DNA from: Antedon mediterranea
Taxonomy: Eukaryota; Echinodermata; Crinoidea; Comatulida; Antedonidae
DNA: 64,000 nt
Assembly: GCF_964355755.1 (NCBI RefSeq)
Contig: NC_092670.1
Location: 15,995,201 to 16,059,200 of the forward strand
Direction: 5' to 3'
A program made the translations under genes and the position numbers. Positions within the stretch are counted from its first letter, which is position 1, and every line of letters begins with the position of its first letter. The notes under the pieces are model-generated. The model had not been told where the DNA came from. It did no database searches and saw only the letters and a list, made by a program, of their open reading frames with translations. Below are positions 1 through 10,049 of this stretch, one piece after another.

Positions 1-1342
1 GATTACACAGTGGTTGAGACACGTTTTTAATAGTTATTACATTTTTAAACACCCTCATAATTAATGGACTCTACCAATGTTGATCCGCTGCAAAAAGCAA
101 CAGATCGCACATCGCACGAGGTTGTTGAGGCGGTGTTTTATTTGGTTTGACTGTACGATCCGATAATACGAACATGTTAAATGATTTAAAAGGCATGGAT
201 TCGCCAAGCAAGTAGGCCTACATTTAAAAAAAATTTACCTAAATTGTCGTAAGCTCTTTTGTTCAAACTTGTTATTTATATAGCAATAATCCACCCGTTC
301 CGGCATGCATTCGCTAGGCCTCTAGCCTAGGCCTACTCCTCGATCGATCGATGTCGCTGGTGGGGAATTTCCCAGCGATAAGAAATCGGCGAAATAGCTC
401 ATAAACGGCCTACATGTTAATGTTATATCTTGAATGCCAGTGTAATTACGTATGGATAAAACAATATAAAACTCATCATCTGAAATAATATGTTAACTCG
501 CGTAATGTAGCATAAGACGGATTCAGAATAGTTATTTCGATTGTTTTTTGGGTTTTAAAATGGTAGCTAGCTAGTAGAAGCCCTAGACTAGGCCTAGGCC
601 TGTGCCTAAAAAAAATGAGTAAATTCTATTGGGCAATACTATCATGTGTAAATATTGTACATTATGTAATTAAGTTAAATTATTTTATATACTGAATTTT
701 AGTTAAAATACAGTATATATTTTTTAAATTCTTTGTACTGAGGGTGTGTCCATAAAAAAAATAAGAATGTAAAAATACTGATGGATAAACCTATGTAAAA
801 TTTAAGCAAACTTATGTGTAAATATTGTATATACTGTATATGTAACATATTTAGTTAATTAAGAGACGTAAACGACACGCGTGTTGATTTTCGATTCCCC
901 GCTCGTTGACTTTCGACGCCCCCGAATTGAATGTGGTTCACGACAAAATCTCCTGCGAATGGACTTTCCCAAGTTGGGACGTCTGTGTTATACGTTTTTT
1001 GTTATACGTCCAGTGGCGATACGTATACGTATATCCTCGTCCTTTAAAATATGACAGAAACAAAAGATGAATTGGCATTGTTAATGTTAATACACATATT
1101 CTAAATAAAATAAAGTGTTAAATTAAATTGTAAAAGGAAAGAAAGAAATAAATCATTTATATTATAAATACCTATAGGCCTAGGCCTAGGTCTAGTTTAG
1201 TAGTAGTTTTATAAAATTGATGAGTTCATAATTGTATTATAATATTATCATTAATTATATATTAATTATTATTATTATTTCCAAAATACTGTCAGTATGA
1301 CTCTAGGCTAGCCTAGGCTAGAATAAAAACAATTTCACTAAC
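1..1342 (-). other. GSPT1: Intron 1 of GSPT1, running out of the window
   Basis: This stretch follows the splice donor GTTAGT read on the minus strand from 1342. I see no further GSPT1 exon in it, so the rest of the gene must lie to the left of the window. It is AT-rich. It contains several short palindromic TAGGCCTA/CCTAGG clusters (near 320-335, 583-602, 1180-1196 and 1301-1320) and no convincing coding signal. Confidence 0.6.
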
Positions 1343-1622
1343 CTTCTTCTTGGACATTTTGACCTTCTTCTGTGTTTGTGTTATTTTCAGTCACATTACT
1401 ACTAGGTTCAGTAACAAAACTGGGAACAAAAGCCGGAGCATGTACGTTCGGTACAAATGTGGGAGCATTGACGTTTAGATCGGAGATATTCGGAAGTTTA
1501 CTATCCCCGCTTCCTAGGCCACTTACATCTACTGGAATCGATCTTCCTGTCGTGGAAAAGCCTTGATCCTCGTCCTGGTCCCAGCTGTCCAAAACAGCTG
1601 TTTGCTCTCTTTGATTCTCCAT
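1343..1622 (-). CDS. GSPT1: Eukaryotic peptide chain release factor eRF3 (GSPT1), first coding exon
   Basis: eRF3 is the GTPase partner of eRF1 in cytoplasmic translation termination. Only the N-terminal regulatory exon is present: 93 codons plus one base from ATG 1622, ending at donor GTTAGT. The sequence shows a DSWDQ block near residue 13. Further on are two overlapping PAM2-type motifs (LNVNAPTFVP, then NVHAPAFVPSF, around residues 49-69), the known docking sites for the MLLE domain of poly(A)-binding protein that link termination to mRNA decay. The GTP-binding core would be encoded outside the window. A longer reading frame to 1643 begins with GTG and is not favoured. The gene is divergent from RSL1D1, with 1.24 kb between start codons. 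Confidence 0.88.
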
Positions 1623-2864
1623 CTTTGTGCTTGATACAAGCACTTTCTAGTGTTAGTCGAATGTACTAAAAAACTGTTTATTCAATCGTTTTATAGAAAT
1701 ACAAAAAAATAAGGCGATAAAATTACATCTACGATTGCCAACCCAATATTTCACAATCTTTATGCCACCATCATGAACCTCGTGTGTGCCGGTTGAGCGC
1801 CACCATATATAGAATGACGTCATATCCGTTAATATTATCCTATCTCCTCCGATCCCCCGCCCTGGCGTATCGTGTAACATTGAAAAAAATCGTTTTATTC
1901 TTTACTTCATTTTAATATCAATTTTACTTTGTTTCCTTGTATTCATTCACTTTGAATCGTGTACAGTCTCTTGTATTGTACAGTACCCTCAGAAAAAAAG
2001 CTTAAGGTTTAAAAATCGTAAATCAGGATTATTTAACATTCGGTACATAAAAATACCAATTTGGTCAATGAATCATAAATTTGTAATAGGCCTATATGTG
2101 AAAGAGAGGACTTATTGCACGTTATCAGACCAAGCTAACTCTAGTTTATCAGTGTAAAAAGTATATGAATTAAACCAAATAATGTTAGCAATAGCTGAGG
2201 TTCAGGACAAGACACTTTTAGGCGGATCTAAGCGGATCAACAAACTTTTTTTTTTTTTTTTTTTTCCTGGTGGCTAATTGCTGTTGTTAAAAACCAGTTT
2301 TTATGTGGATTTTTTATTTGTTTATTATAAATAGTGAACATGATAGGGAAAAAAGCGGGTGACACTGCCTGTCTGCCCCTTTCTTAAATTTAATTTTTTT
2401 TTAAACGTATAAATGCAAAAAATAGAAATTCGACAATGAATGTTATATGAATACAGTTTGTGTATCTCTCTGGTTGAATATACTAGCAATAGTATAGTAT
2501 TAGTAGGCCAGGTCATAATTTATTGTTCAATAATTTTTCAAAAATGCAGAATTGATAAATAAATAAGTTTTTAATATAAGGCCGTATGCCTTTAAGTTCC
2601 TTTTCTTAATCCCATTTTTTATTTGTGTATTATTTAATCATTCACTGACAGTGGCACCGTCGTTGTTTTTTGTAGACTAGCAAAACAATGTGTTTAGATT
2701 CACTGATTCAAAAGTAATGCTACTACTACAGTATGTTATTTTAATGAGACAGAGTTGCGGAATTTTTACCCTTGGGCGTTGTTTTACAGCTAAAAAAGTT
2801 TTTACTGTATTTTATACAATTATTCGTCAACGTTGAGGGGGCCATCCATGAACAAGAAAACATA
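1623..2864. promoter_or_regulatory. Divergent upstream region shared by GSPT1 and RSL1D1
   Basis: This 1.24-kb spacer lies between the start codons of two genes transcribed away from each other. No open frame in it is convincing. It must hold both transcription starts and 5' untranslated regions. No TATA box is positioned well enough to call. A run of T (2248-2265) and an AT-rich block near 2280-2600 are the only simple-sequence features. Confidence 0.45.
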
Positions 2865-5467
2865 ATGGCTACGTCAAAACATGTGGAAATCGCTGAGTTT
2901 AGAAAAAGTCAATTAAATCCTGTTAAGGTTTGTTGTTAAGAAAAACAATGAATTAATTTTCAAAATAAACAAAAAGCTTATTGTTTTTTGTATTACTTTT
3001 TAAATAAAAAGTAGGGGTAAATAGTAAGGTTAGGCCTAGCTAGGCTAGGCCTACACTTACTGCTCACACTCCACAGAAATGGTGCTTGTCACTGTGGTAA
3101 TCATGTGAGACACGTGCGTGTGGGGTGTGCATCGTATCGGCCTAAAAGCAGCCGAGCAAATAATAATGAACACGTTTTTTTGTAGGTAAAACAGGCAGTG
3201 TTGGCTTTGTTTACCCAGCATAAAGTGAAGAAACAATCAAATCCTAGTTTATTTGAAGATGTACATAATCTAAAAATTCAAATTACAACTTGGAAAGTAT
3301 CTGGAGCGAAAAAGAAATTAATGAAAATGTAAATTTTTTTCTATTACAATAAATAATAATACATACTAAAAATGTATGTCTTAAACTTTTGATTAATTTT
3401 TAGATTTAAATATACAGTATTTGTGTACATACAGTATAGTTGGGCTTAAATTTAATTTGGTATTAGTAATTATTTAAAATTATTATTGGTTATAAATAAA
3501 TACTATTTATAATTGATATTAATAAATATTATACACTTACACTTAATGTTTGATGGAAATAGTTTAGGCTAGTGCCTATTAGATTCCATTTCTAGCCGAA
3601 AATAGTCGTCAAGTCTAGACTTAAAGATGTTCACTGAAGAGTGTATAGGACTATATAGATTTCTGTAGAAAGTAAAAGCAAATAATTAGCTAATTTTAAA
3701 TGTTTGAGAAGAAATTTATATTAATTTATATTTTAATATATATTTAATAGCAATTTGCCTCATTCTGTGCATGGTGATGACGAAATTGATATCTGCTTAA
3801 TATCAAGAGATGAACCAGACAAAGATAGTGAATCTACCATAGAACATTTTCAAGATTTATTACAAGAGAAAGATGTCTGTAATGTTAAAGAGGTTGATAT
3901 TATAGTTTTTGTTTTTTTTTCTTTATTCAAATCATTGTTTACACTTACAGGGATTTAACTAGAGTCTTAATGCATGTGTGTGTTAACAAATTTGGTGGGT
4001 GGGGAAAGAACAAAATGTCCAGCACTTTCAGGTACCAAGAGGTTTCTTAGGAGAGTGCGATACTGAAATAATGATGGGTTAAATGAGTGTTCCCGTCCAC
4101 CTCTGCCCACTTTTTATGTTTAGCATCATCTAAACCATTTTATTAATTATGAATTCCACTATCATGTACAGTACATATACAGAGTTTGTTCAACAAATCT
4201 ATTTGAATAAAACAAAATGTAAATTTACATTATTTACAGATAATCCCATTAAAAGATCTAATTGCTGAGTACAAGTCGTTTGAATCTAGAAGAAGGCTAG
4301 CAAGGAAATATGATGTGTTCTTGGCAGATAGAAGAATTTTCCACCGAATTTCTCCTCACATGGGCAAGGAGTTCTACAAGAGAAACAAGTTGGTTTTAGT
4401 TATCTATATAATAGGTTTTTTAATTAGGATATAATGTAAACATTACATTAATACTGTGTATTAAGTAAAATGGATGTCTTTTTTCTCTTGCTGGCAAACA
4501 AATGTCTGAATCAAAATACACATACACACACTTGTGTCAGATAGAAAGCAAATACTGTACATTTTTTGTAACTTTTTTTTAATTTCAGATATCCAATCAG
4601 AGTGGATATGTCAAAATCGGATTTGAAAAAAGAATTTGATGATGTGATCCATTCAGGGCATTTGAATTTTTCAGGAAAAGGATGCAGCAAGTAAGATCAC
4701 AAACATTAATTTGATTAAGTTAGTAGGGATGCATTTAAAATAAATATATCTACGGCGAGTAAGAGAATTAGATCGACTGGTCACAGTGCTTAATACTATC
4801 GGTAGAGCTATATATACTTCATGGTACTTTAGTACACGACAAATTTGTGTTGTATAGACACATACAGTACATCAAGGTCAAATATACTGTTTTATACTTA
4901 GCCACATCATTTTACATGCTATGTGGGTTTTTACCAATCAGTACTATATGCAACCTTTTTTTCGTAGCTCTATGAATGTTGCCACAACCGAGCAGAGTGT
5001 TGAAGACGCTGTAGAGAATGTAATAGCAGCTGTCCAAGGCATAGCCCTCAAGATTCCAAGTGGATGGAACAATATCAAAGGCCTGCATCTCAGGGTAGAG
5101 AACTCTACAACACTTCCTATACATGAGTCCCTTGTTTTTGAAGATTGGTGGGCTGAGAACAAAATATTTAAGGAAGACATCCATAGAAGTATGTATCATT
5201 TTTGTTTTCTTTCATAAAATGATATATGAATGATAATTTTGTACAGAAAACTGTGTTACTAAACCCATTTAATTATCATTCCACTTTGTGCATATTTAAT
5301 AAAGTAATATGTTTTATATTTAACTGTTTATATTGTATAACATGTTTATTACTCTTTTAGTGAAAAGACAATTGAAAATGGAAAAAGTTAATGATGAAGA
5401 ATCTGAAGACGAAGAAGTAGTATCGAAAAAGAAACCAAAAAAGAAACTAAAAACAAATAAGAAATAA
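2865..5467 (+). CDS. RSL1D1: Ribosomal L1 domain-containing protein 1 (RSL1D1-like)
   Basis: This is a nucleolar protein of the uL1 fold, implicated in ribosome biogenesis and in growth and senescence control in vertebrates. Seven exons join in phase: 2865-2927, 3186-3328, 3751-3892, 4240-4388, 4589-4690, 4968-5188 and 5361-5467, giving 308 aa. The L1-type domain fills most of the protein. Conserved-looking blocks include KYDVFLADRRIF, GKEFYKRNKYPIRVDM, SGKGCS and the ending LHLRVENS. The C-terminus is short, acidic and then lysine-rich (EESEDEE followed by KKKPKKK), consistent with nucleolar targeting. Human RSL1D1 is about 490 aa, the extra length being mostly a low-complexity tail, so the shorter form here is plausible. 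The start ATG (2865) gives MATSKHVEIAEF; a second ATG upstream (2849) is in another frame. Confidence 0.88.
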
Positions 5468-5618
5468 ATAAGTGCAGTGGGCTGTATGCAACAGATAAAT
5501 CATAACACAATGCTCACACTAGGCTGGCAATTATCTTGAATGTTAATTAAATTGTGCCTTAAACTTACCATCATTAACACTGTATTGTATGCCCTGCTCT
5601 AGACTGCTATCTGGCTTA

Positions 5619-5713
5619 AAGCTCTGTCTACCATATTTAAGCAATGCATATCACTACCATATTTGAAAACATCACACTTTTTTGTCAAAATAGTTTGATA
5701 GAGTGTATAAGAA
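5619..5713. mobile_element. Decayed copy of the palindromic AAGCTCTGTCTACACT MITE family
   Basis: It begins with the family end AAGCTCTGTCTACCAT, continues with the internal motif ATCACTACCATATTTG and ends in a degraded inverted copy (TTTGATAGAGTGTA). It sits just 3' of the RSL1D1 stop codon, probably in the 3' UTR. It is one of about 13 copies in the window. Confidence 0.6.
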
Positions 5714-6010
5714 AACATTTATATACACACAGCATGTAATGCCTATAATTAAGATGTAGAACAAATGCCATTTGTTGTAAAGGAATACTAACTCGGGGAA
5801 AGTCAAGCCCAAATCCGTAAAAAAAAAACCAACATGTTAAATTTTAATACAAGTTTATTGTTTCCAATTGTTTTAGTTACATAAATGCTTTGATAAAATA
5901 ATTTAACTAATACATCTGTTTAAAGTAATGTGTAACGACGACAAACGTTTAAAACCACCTGAATTTCAGGCACACAGCAAACACATCTAAGCAGTCTTTG
6001 GATTCTATCA

Positions 6011-7778
6011 CTACCAACGTGATGATGTTGCATTTGCAAAACCTGTAAACATAAACAAATCTTGTTAATCCTAGCATAATGTAAAGCTCTGTCTACACTA
6101 TGAAACTGGTTTGACAAAAAGTGTGATATGGGCACATCACATTTTTTTGTCAAATAAAGTTTCATAGTGTAGACTAGACAATATTAAATTTATGAGGAAG
6201 TAAAAAGATTGTAATGCTTCTAGAACTTAAGTTCAAAATAATGATTTATGCAACAGTATAAATGAGCATATGTACACTTACTTTTATGTGATTGGTCAGT
6301 TCCACGTTCAACATACTCTTCAACTGTGATGTTGCCTTATTGAAAAAGAAAGGAAGGCTATGTTATGTATAAAGCTCTGTCTACATTATCAAAAAAAATG
6401 TTTTTGTTTTCAAACTAGTTTGATAGTGTAGACAGAGCTTTAGACTATATACTGTACTTTTATTGAAGGATGCAGACATAAAGCGTGGTTCCCACTAGCG
6501 ACGCAACACAAGGACGTAACGCAACGCAAGTGAATTGACCAATCACAAGCGATGGCTTATTCGCTTGTGATTGCTAACTGTCTATAACTTCGCTTGTCAT
6601 TGGTTAAAACGCTTGCGTTGCATTTACGTCCTTGCGTTACGTTCTAGTGGGAACCAAGCTTAATCAAAGGAACTAAAGTTAAGTATGTCAAATAACACCA
6701 AAATACTTACATGGTTTACCACTTAAACAGTCTCTTATTTGTTTTTCTGTTTTGCGCCAAGCTGAAAGAATAAACTCATTAACTCCGTAAAGAATAAAGA
6801 TGATATCGGTATAATAAGTAACTGTTGGATCACAGGCCTGTAGCACTTTGATGTGATTGTTTAGTACTGTAAATAAACACTTTACCTTCCGACAGCATTT
6901 TAACATTTGCAAGGTGTTCTTGTGTATAACTAGCAGTAACAGATGCTTGGAAATATGGTCTAGGCGAAGCTTGTATGCTATCAACAGAATTTAAATTTAT
7001 TCATTATAGTTTAAGTATAGTATAAAATCTATTAAACTATTAAAAAATATTTTAAGCATAAAACCCAGAATATTCAAGGTACGATTGAAAGTAATTTAAA
7101 TGCATTTCTAAAAAAACATTTTGAGCAAGCACATGAATTTAAACAAAAACAAAACAATTGGTGACTCACTTCATATCTTTTTTCATTTCTCGAGAGTCTG
7201 AATTATTTTCAATTTGTTGAGAATATCCTTGTTGAAAATAAAAAAAGATTAATTAAACATTTTAATTATACAAAAAACGTAAGTGTATCGTAAGCAATAC
7301 CAATTGGTTAAAACAATATTTTAGGGCCTGCTGTATCAATGACCATTTTAATTGGTCAAAAATAAATCCTACATCTACAATGCACGCAAACCTATTTTTC
7401 GAATGGAATAACCCAAGCTGCAGCTCTAGATAGATAAATCTCTCTAGAAAAGTTAAATAAAAAAAAGAATTAACCTACGTTTTCTCTAAGTAATTTAGAC
7501 GTTAATTAATCTATGTATCTAATTAAAATATGCAGAGTGTACGCTTATTTTTAGGTCCTAGCTAAGAGGCTGTTGAGTAGAGTAGCTAGGCCCTAGGCTA
7601 GATTCAGTCTGCTAGCTAGGCCTCAGCTAGGCCTAGTAGTCTTACCTCGCGAGTCACACGAGAGAGAGAGAAGCGCATTGTTTTTTGCATGATGATGCAA
7701 GCTGTTAAACTCACCTCCTCGTCGGCTTTGGACATTAATTTTGCAAGGACCCTTACTCAAGTTGTACATGATCGTCAT
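6011..7778 (-). CDS. MCRIP-family protein (MCRIP2/FAM195-like)
   Basis: This gene encodes a small protein of 116 aa. Its six exons on the minus strand (7778-7715, 7227-7170, 6977-6886, 6761-6711, 6335-6282, 6042-6011) join with consistent phase. The N-terminus MYNLSKGPCKINVQSRRG is very like vertebrate MCRIP2. The middle block YTQEHLANVKMLSEAW followed by EEYVERG matches the family core that reads HEENVRF..EAW and EYVE in human MCRIP1/2. Family members are granulin-like nuclear/stress-granule-associated regulators; MCRIP1 is an ERK-regulated partner of the CtBP corepressor. That function is carried over from vertebrate work. The usual C-terminal PIDL-type segment is not seen; the protein ends SFANATSSRW. 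Introns carry three MITEs. It is tail-to-tail with RSL1D1 (543 bp between stop codons) and divergent from PSMD12. Confidence 0.75.
6084..6180. mobile_element. Palindromic MITE, AAGCTCTGTCTACACT family
   Basis: It has inverted ends AAGCTCTGTCTACACTATGA and TCATAGTGTAGAC and is preceded by TA. The right end is degraded. It lies in the last intron of the MCRIP-like gene. Confidence 0.8.
6372..6440. mobile_element. Short palindromic MITE copy with TA duplications
   Basis: This is a 69-bp internally deleted copy. It starts AAGCTCTGTCTACATTATCA and ends TGATAGTGTAGACAGAGCTT, with TA on both sides. This is the cleanest evidence for a TA target duplication in the family. It lies in intron 4 of the MCRIP-like gene. 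Confidence 0.88.
6481..6661. mobile_element. Second palindromic MITE family (GGTTCCCACTAG ends)
   Basis: The two arms read AAGCGTGGTTCCCACTAG and CTAGTGGGAACCAAGCTT, with further inverted similarity inward (GGACGTAACGCAACGCAAG against CTTGCGTTGCATTTACGTCC). The left flank is TA. The element is about 180 bp, non-coding and able to form a long hairpin. It is unrelated in sequence to the AAGCTCTG family beyond the terminal AAGC. Confidence 0.82.
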
Positions 7779-8940
7779 TCCATTTCTGCAAAAACTGTAT
7801 CGAAAATATAAGCTATTGCAAAATTAAAACAAACTACAGTACAATAAAGCTTGAGACATGTGTAAATTTCGTTCTTATGTGGTTGAAAATAAAACTACCC
7901 GCATGCTCGCGAATTGGCAAATTACATAATTAAAAGGTCGACGGAAACCGGATGAATTGTGATTGATGAATGAGCAATTTGCGAATTTTTACATTGAAAT
8001 TTGTAACAGAGCAAAAATGCCCGCCCTCATGCGTGAGGATGTATGTCGTATCATCTCTGCAAAATGCAAATAGAGCTAGTTTTCTATGATCTCGAGACTT
8101 TAGGAAATAGTGTTACACATAATGCTAATTCAGGAATTTCTTACACTCTGCACTTTATACTCATAACAAAAGGTTCACATTTTACAGGGTCTTAAAATAA
8201 ATAAGTACTAAATATTTAATAATATGAAAATGGTCCAAAATATATTATTCCGCACCACCCAACCTCTCTCTAAAGATGGTTAATAAATAAATAAAAATAA
8301 ATATTACTTATCGGCCTTTATTGCCTATTTTATGAAAGTAAAGCTGATTTTAGTTTGATCGTTTTTATTCACCGAAAAAATTTTTTACAAAATTCACTGC
8401 ATGACCTGACTTGATGATAAATAATCTTTGTTTTACTATCTAACAAAAATGACTTTATAAAATTTCCGCAATAAAGAGTGGCCGGAGAATAATAAACAAT
8501 TCAGATTTTTATAAAAAAAAAAAGGTTGAGTTGAGTAAGGACGTATAAAAAATGAACCAAGGTCTGTGGTATTTGAAAAAAAGAATTTCCTCTTCTTTAT
8601 CCTTTGGAAAGCGGTAAATTACCAATTATGGCTATTAATTAATCTGTGCGATAGTCTATCCTTGCCAATGCTTTTGACTGACGCAAATAGTGTATCTACT
8701 CCTAACGCATGCGGCGCCCTACTTCATGGGAATCATTACAGTTACAGAAAAAAATCGCACTGTGCTCTTTTTTCTTATATACTTTGCCGTGTGCATTCGT
8801 TTCCTGGGAAGAATAATCACGCGTTGTGTCGTATATCAACCATTCACCCAAAACGCGTTTTGTTTATCTTGAACGCTTTCTAGTTCTTCGTTAAAAATGT
8901 ACGAGATAAAGATCTAAATATAGCCAAGCTTTCTCTTGAA
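7779..8940. other. Gene-poor spacer between the MCRIP-like gene and tRNA-Gly
   Basis: It contains the MCRIP-like promoter side and 1.1 kb of AT-rich sequence. A 105-codon frame at 8566-8883 (plus) has no recognisable domain, and its 60-codon overlapping partner is in another frame, so I treat both as chance. Nothing else is supported. Confidence 0.4.
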
Positions 8941-9011
8941 GCACTGCTGGTGTAATGGTATCATGCAAGATTCCCATTCTTGCGACCCGGGTTCGATTCC
9001 CGGGCAGTGCA
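8941..9011 (+). tRNA. tRNA-Gly (anticodon CCC)
   Basis: The cloverleaf is perfect. The acceptor stem pairs GCACTGC with GCAGTGC, followed by discriminator A at 9011. The D arm contains A-box GGTGTAATGG. The anticodon stem CAAGA/TCTTG encloses loop TTCCCAT, and the T arm is CCCGG/CCGGG with B-box GGTTCGATTCC. There is no intron. A run of T (9016-9028) just downstream serves as the RNA polymerase III terminator. The sequence is nearly identical to vertebrate tRNA-Gly(CCC). It sits alone between two divergent protein genes. Confidence 0.97.
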
Positions 9012-10049
9012 ACGTGTTTTTTTTTTTTAATTATTCCTTATCCTTATAAAAAAAACTTGCTGAACTATGATTATAGATATAACGTTTCAATCAATCATTA
9101 AATCATGTTTATATTTCGTGCACGTGGAGAGAATATTAATATTGATAACATTAACAATAAAGTAAATACAATTATTACGCATTTTTCTCATTGTTTAAAA
9201 TGTTAAGAAGCCTTCAGTTATTCACTTTAACAAATTAGATTTAATTAATTAAATAGGATTATAAGACAATACTAATCAATTCCGTACAGTTGGCCCTTGT
9301 GGCCACTAAAAGGAAACAGGCAACACCCTATCACTATAGAGTGGGTATAGCAATTATGGTGTGATGGTAATAGATAATTAAGAGGCCGAATAGATTAGAT
9401 TTAAATTAATCTAATCCTTTTATGAGGATTAGGATGCCGAGATTTCTTTTAACACTGAGGTATAAAAATTAAATAGGACTAAGATTAAGAAAAAGACTCG
9501 ATGTTCGACAGTTCTTCTTACACATTTAAGATAGATGAGATGCCTAACGTTACCACGAGCTGCATGTTGCTACATTATGATCGAAAACAAAAAGAGATGG
9601 TATATTCAGTACATTAAACCGAACTGCGAGTCGTTTTTTCACGTTTTCTTTTTACTCGTGTTTCCGTTTCTAATATTTTGCTTGGGACCTTACAATACAA
9701 GCTTCAGCCGCTTATTGGGATTTCGCCCCTTTTAAAAAATGTGTGGTATAAAAACTGTTGATTTATTACTGTGGTTGATTGATTTAGTAATTGATTCATT
9801 AGACCTATATATATATATGTATTTATTTTATCATCTCCGTTACATATATCATGGACAAAATAAGTATTAAGTAGGCCTAGTAATGTATTACTATTGTCCA
9901 CAACATCAAAGGTAGTAGTTAAGTTCCGAAAAATGCAGTAAGTTATTACGAACAAAGAGGGCGCCGTATACAACATTTTTCGTCGGTTTCATGTTCTGAA
10001 TTTTAATTACACACTTCAAACAAAAAGGCATAAAATACCCAAAATCACC
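9012..10049. other. Gene-poor spacer upstream of PSMD12
   Basis: This is AT-rich sequence after the tRNA terminator. A 66-codon frame (9535-9735) and a 90-codon minus-strand frame (9704-9976) have no recognisable motif. The PSMD12 promoter should lie near the right end. Confidence 0.4.

Noticed and set aside
6011-6165. 81-codon minus-strand frame around the last MCRIP exon
   Set aside because: It reads through a MITE and the intron; phase-consistent splicing gives a ten-residue last exon instead.
8566-8883. 105-codon plus-strand frame near tRNA-Gly
   Set aside because: No recognisable domain and no supporting splice context; composition is like translated non-coding DNA.
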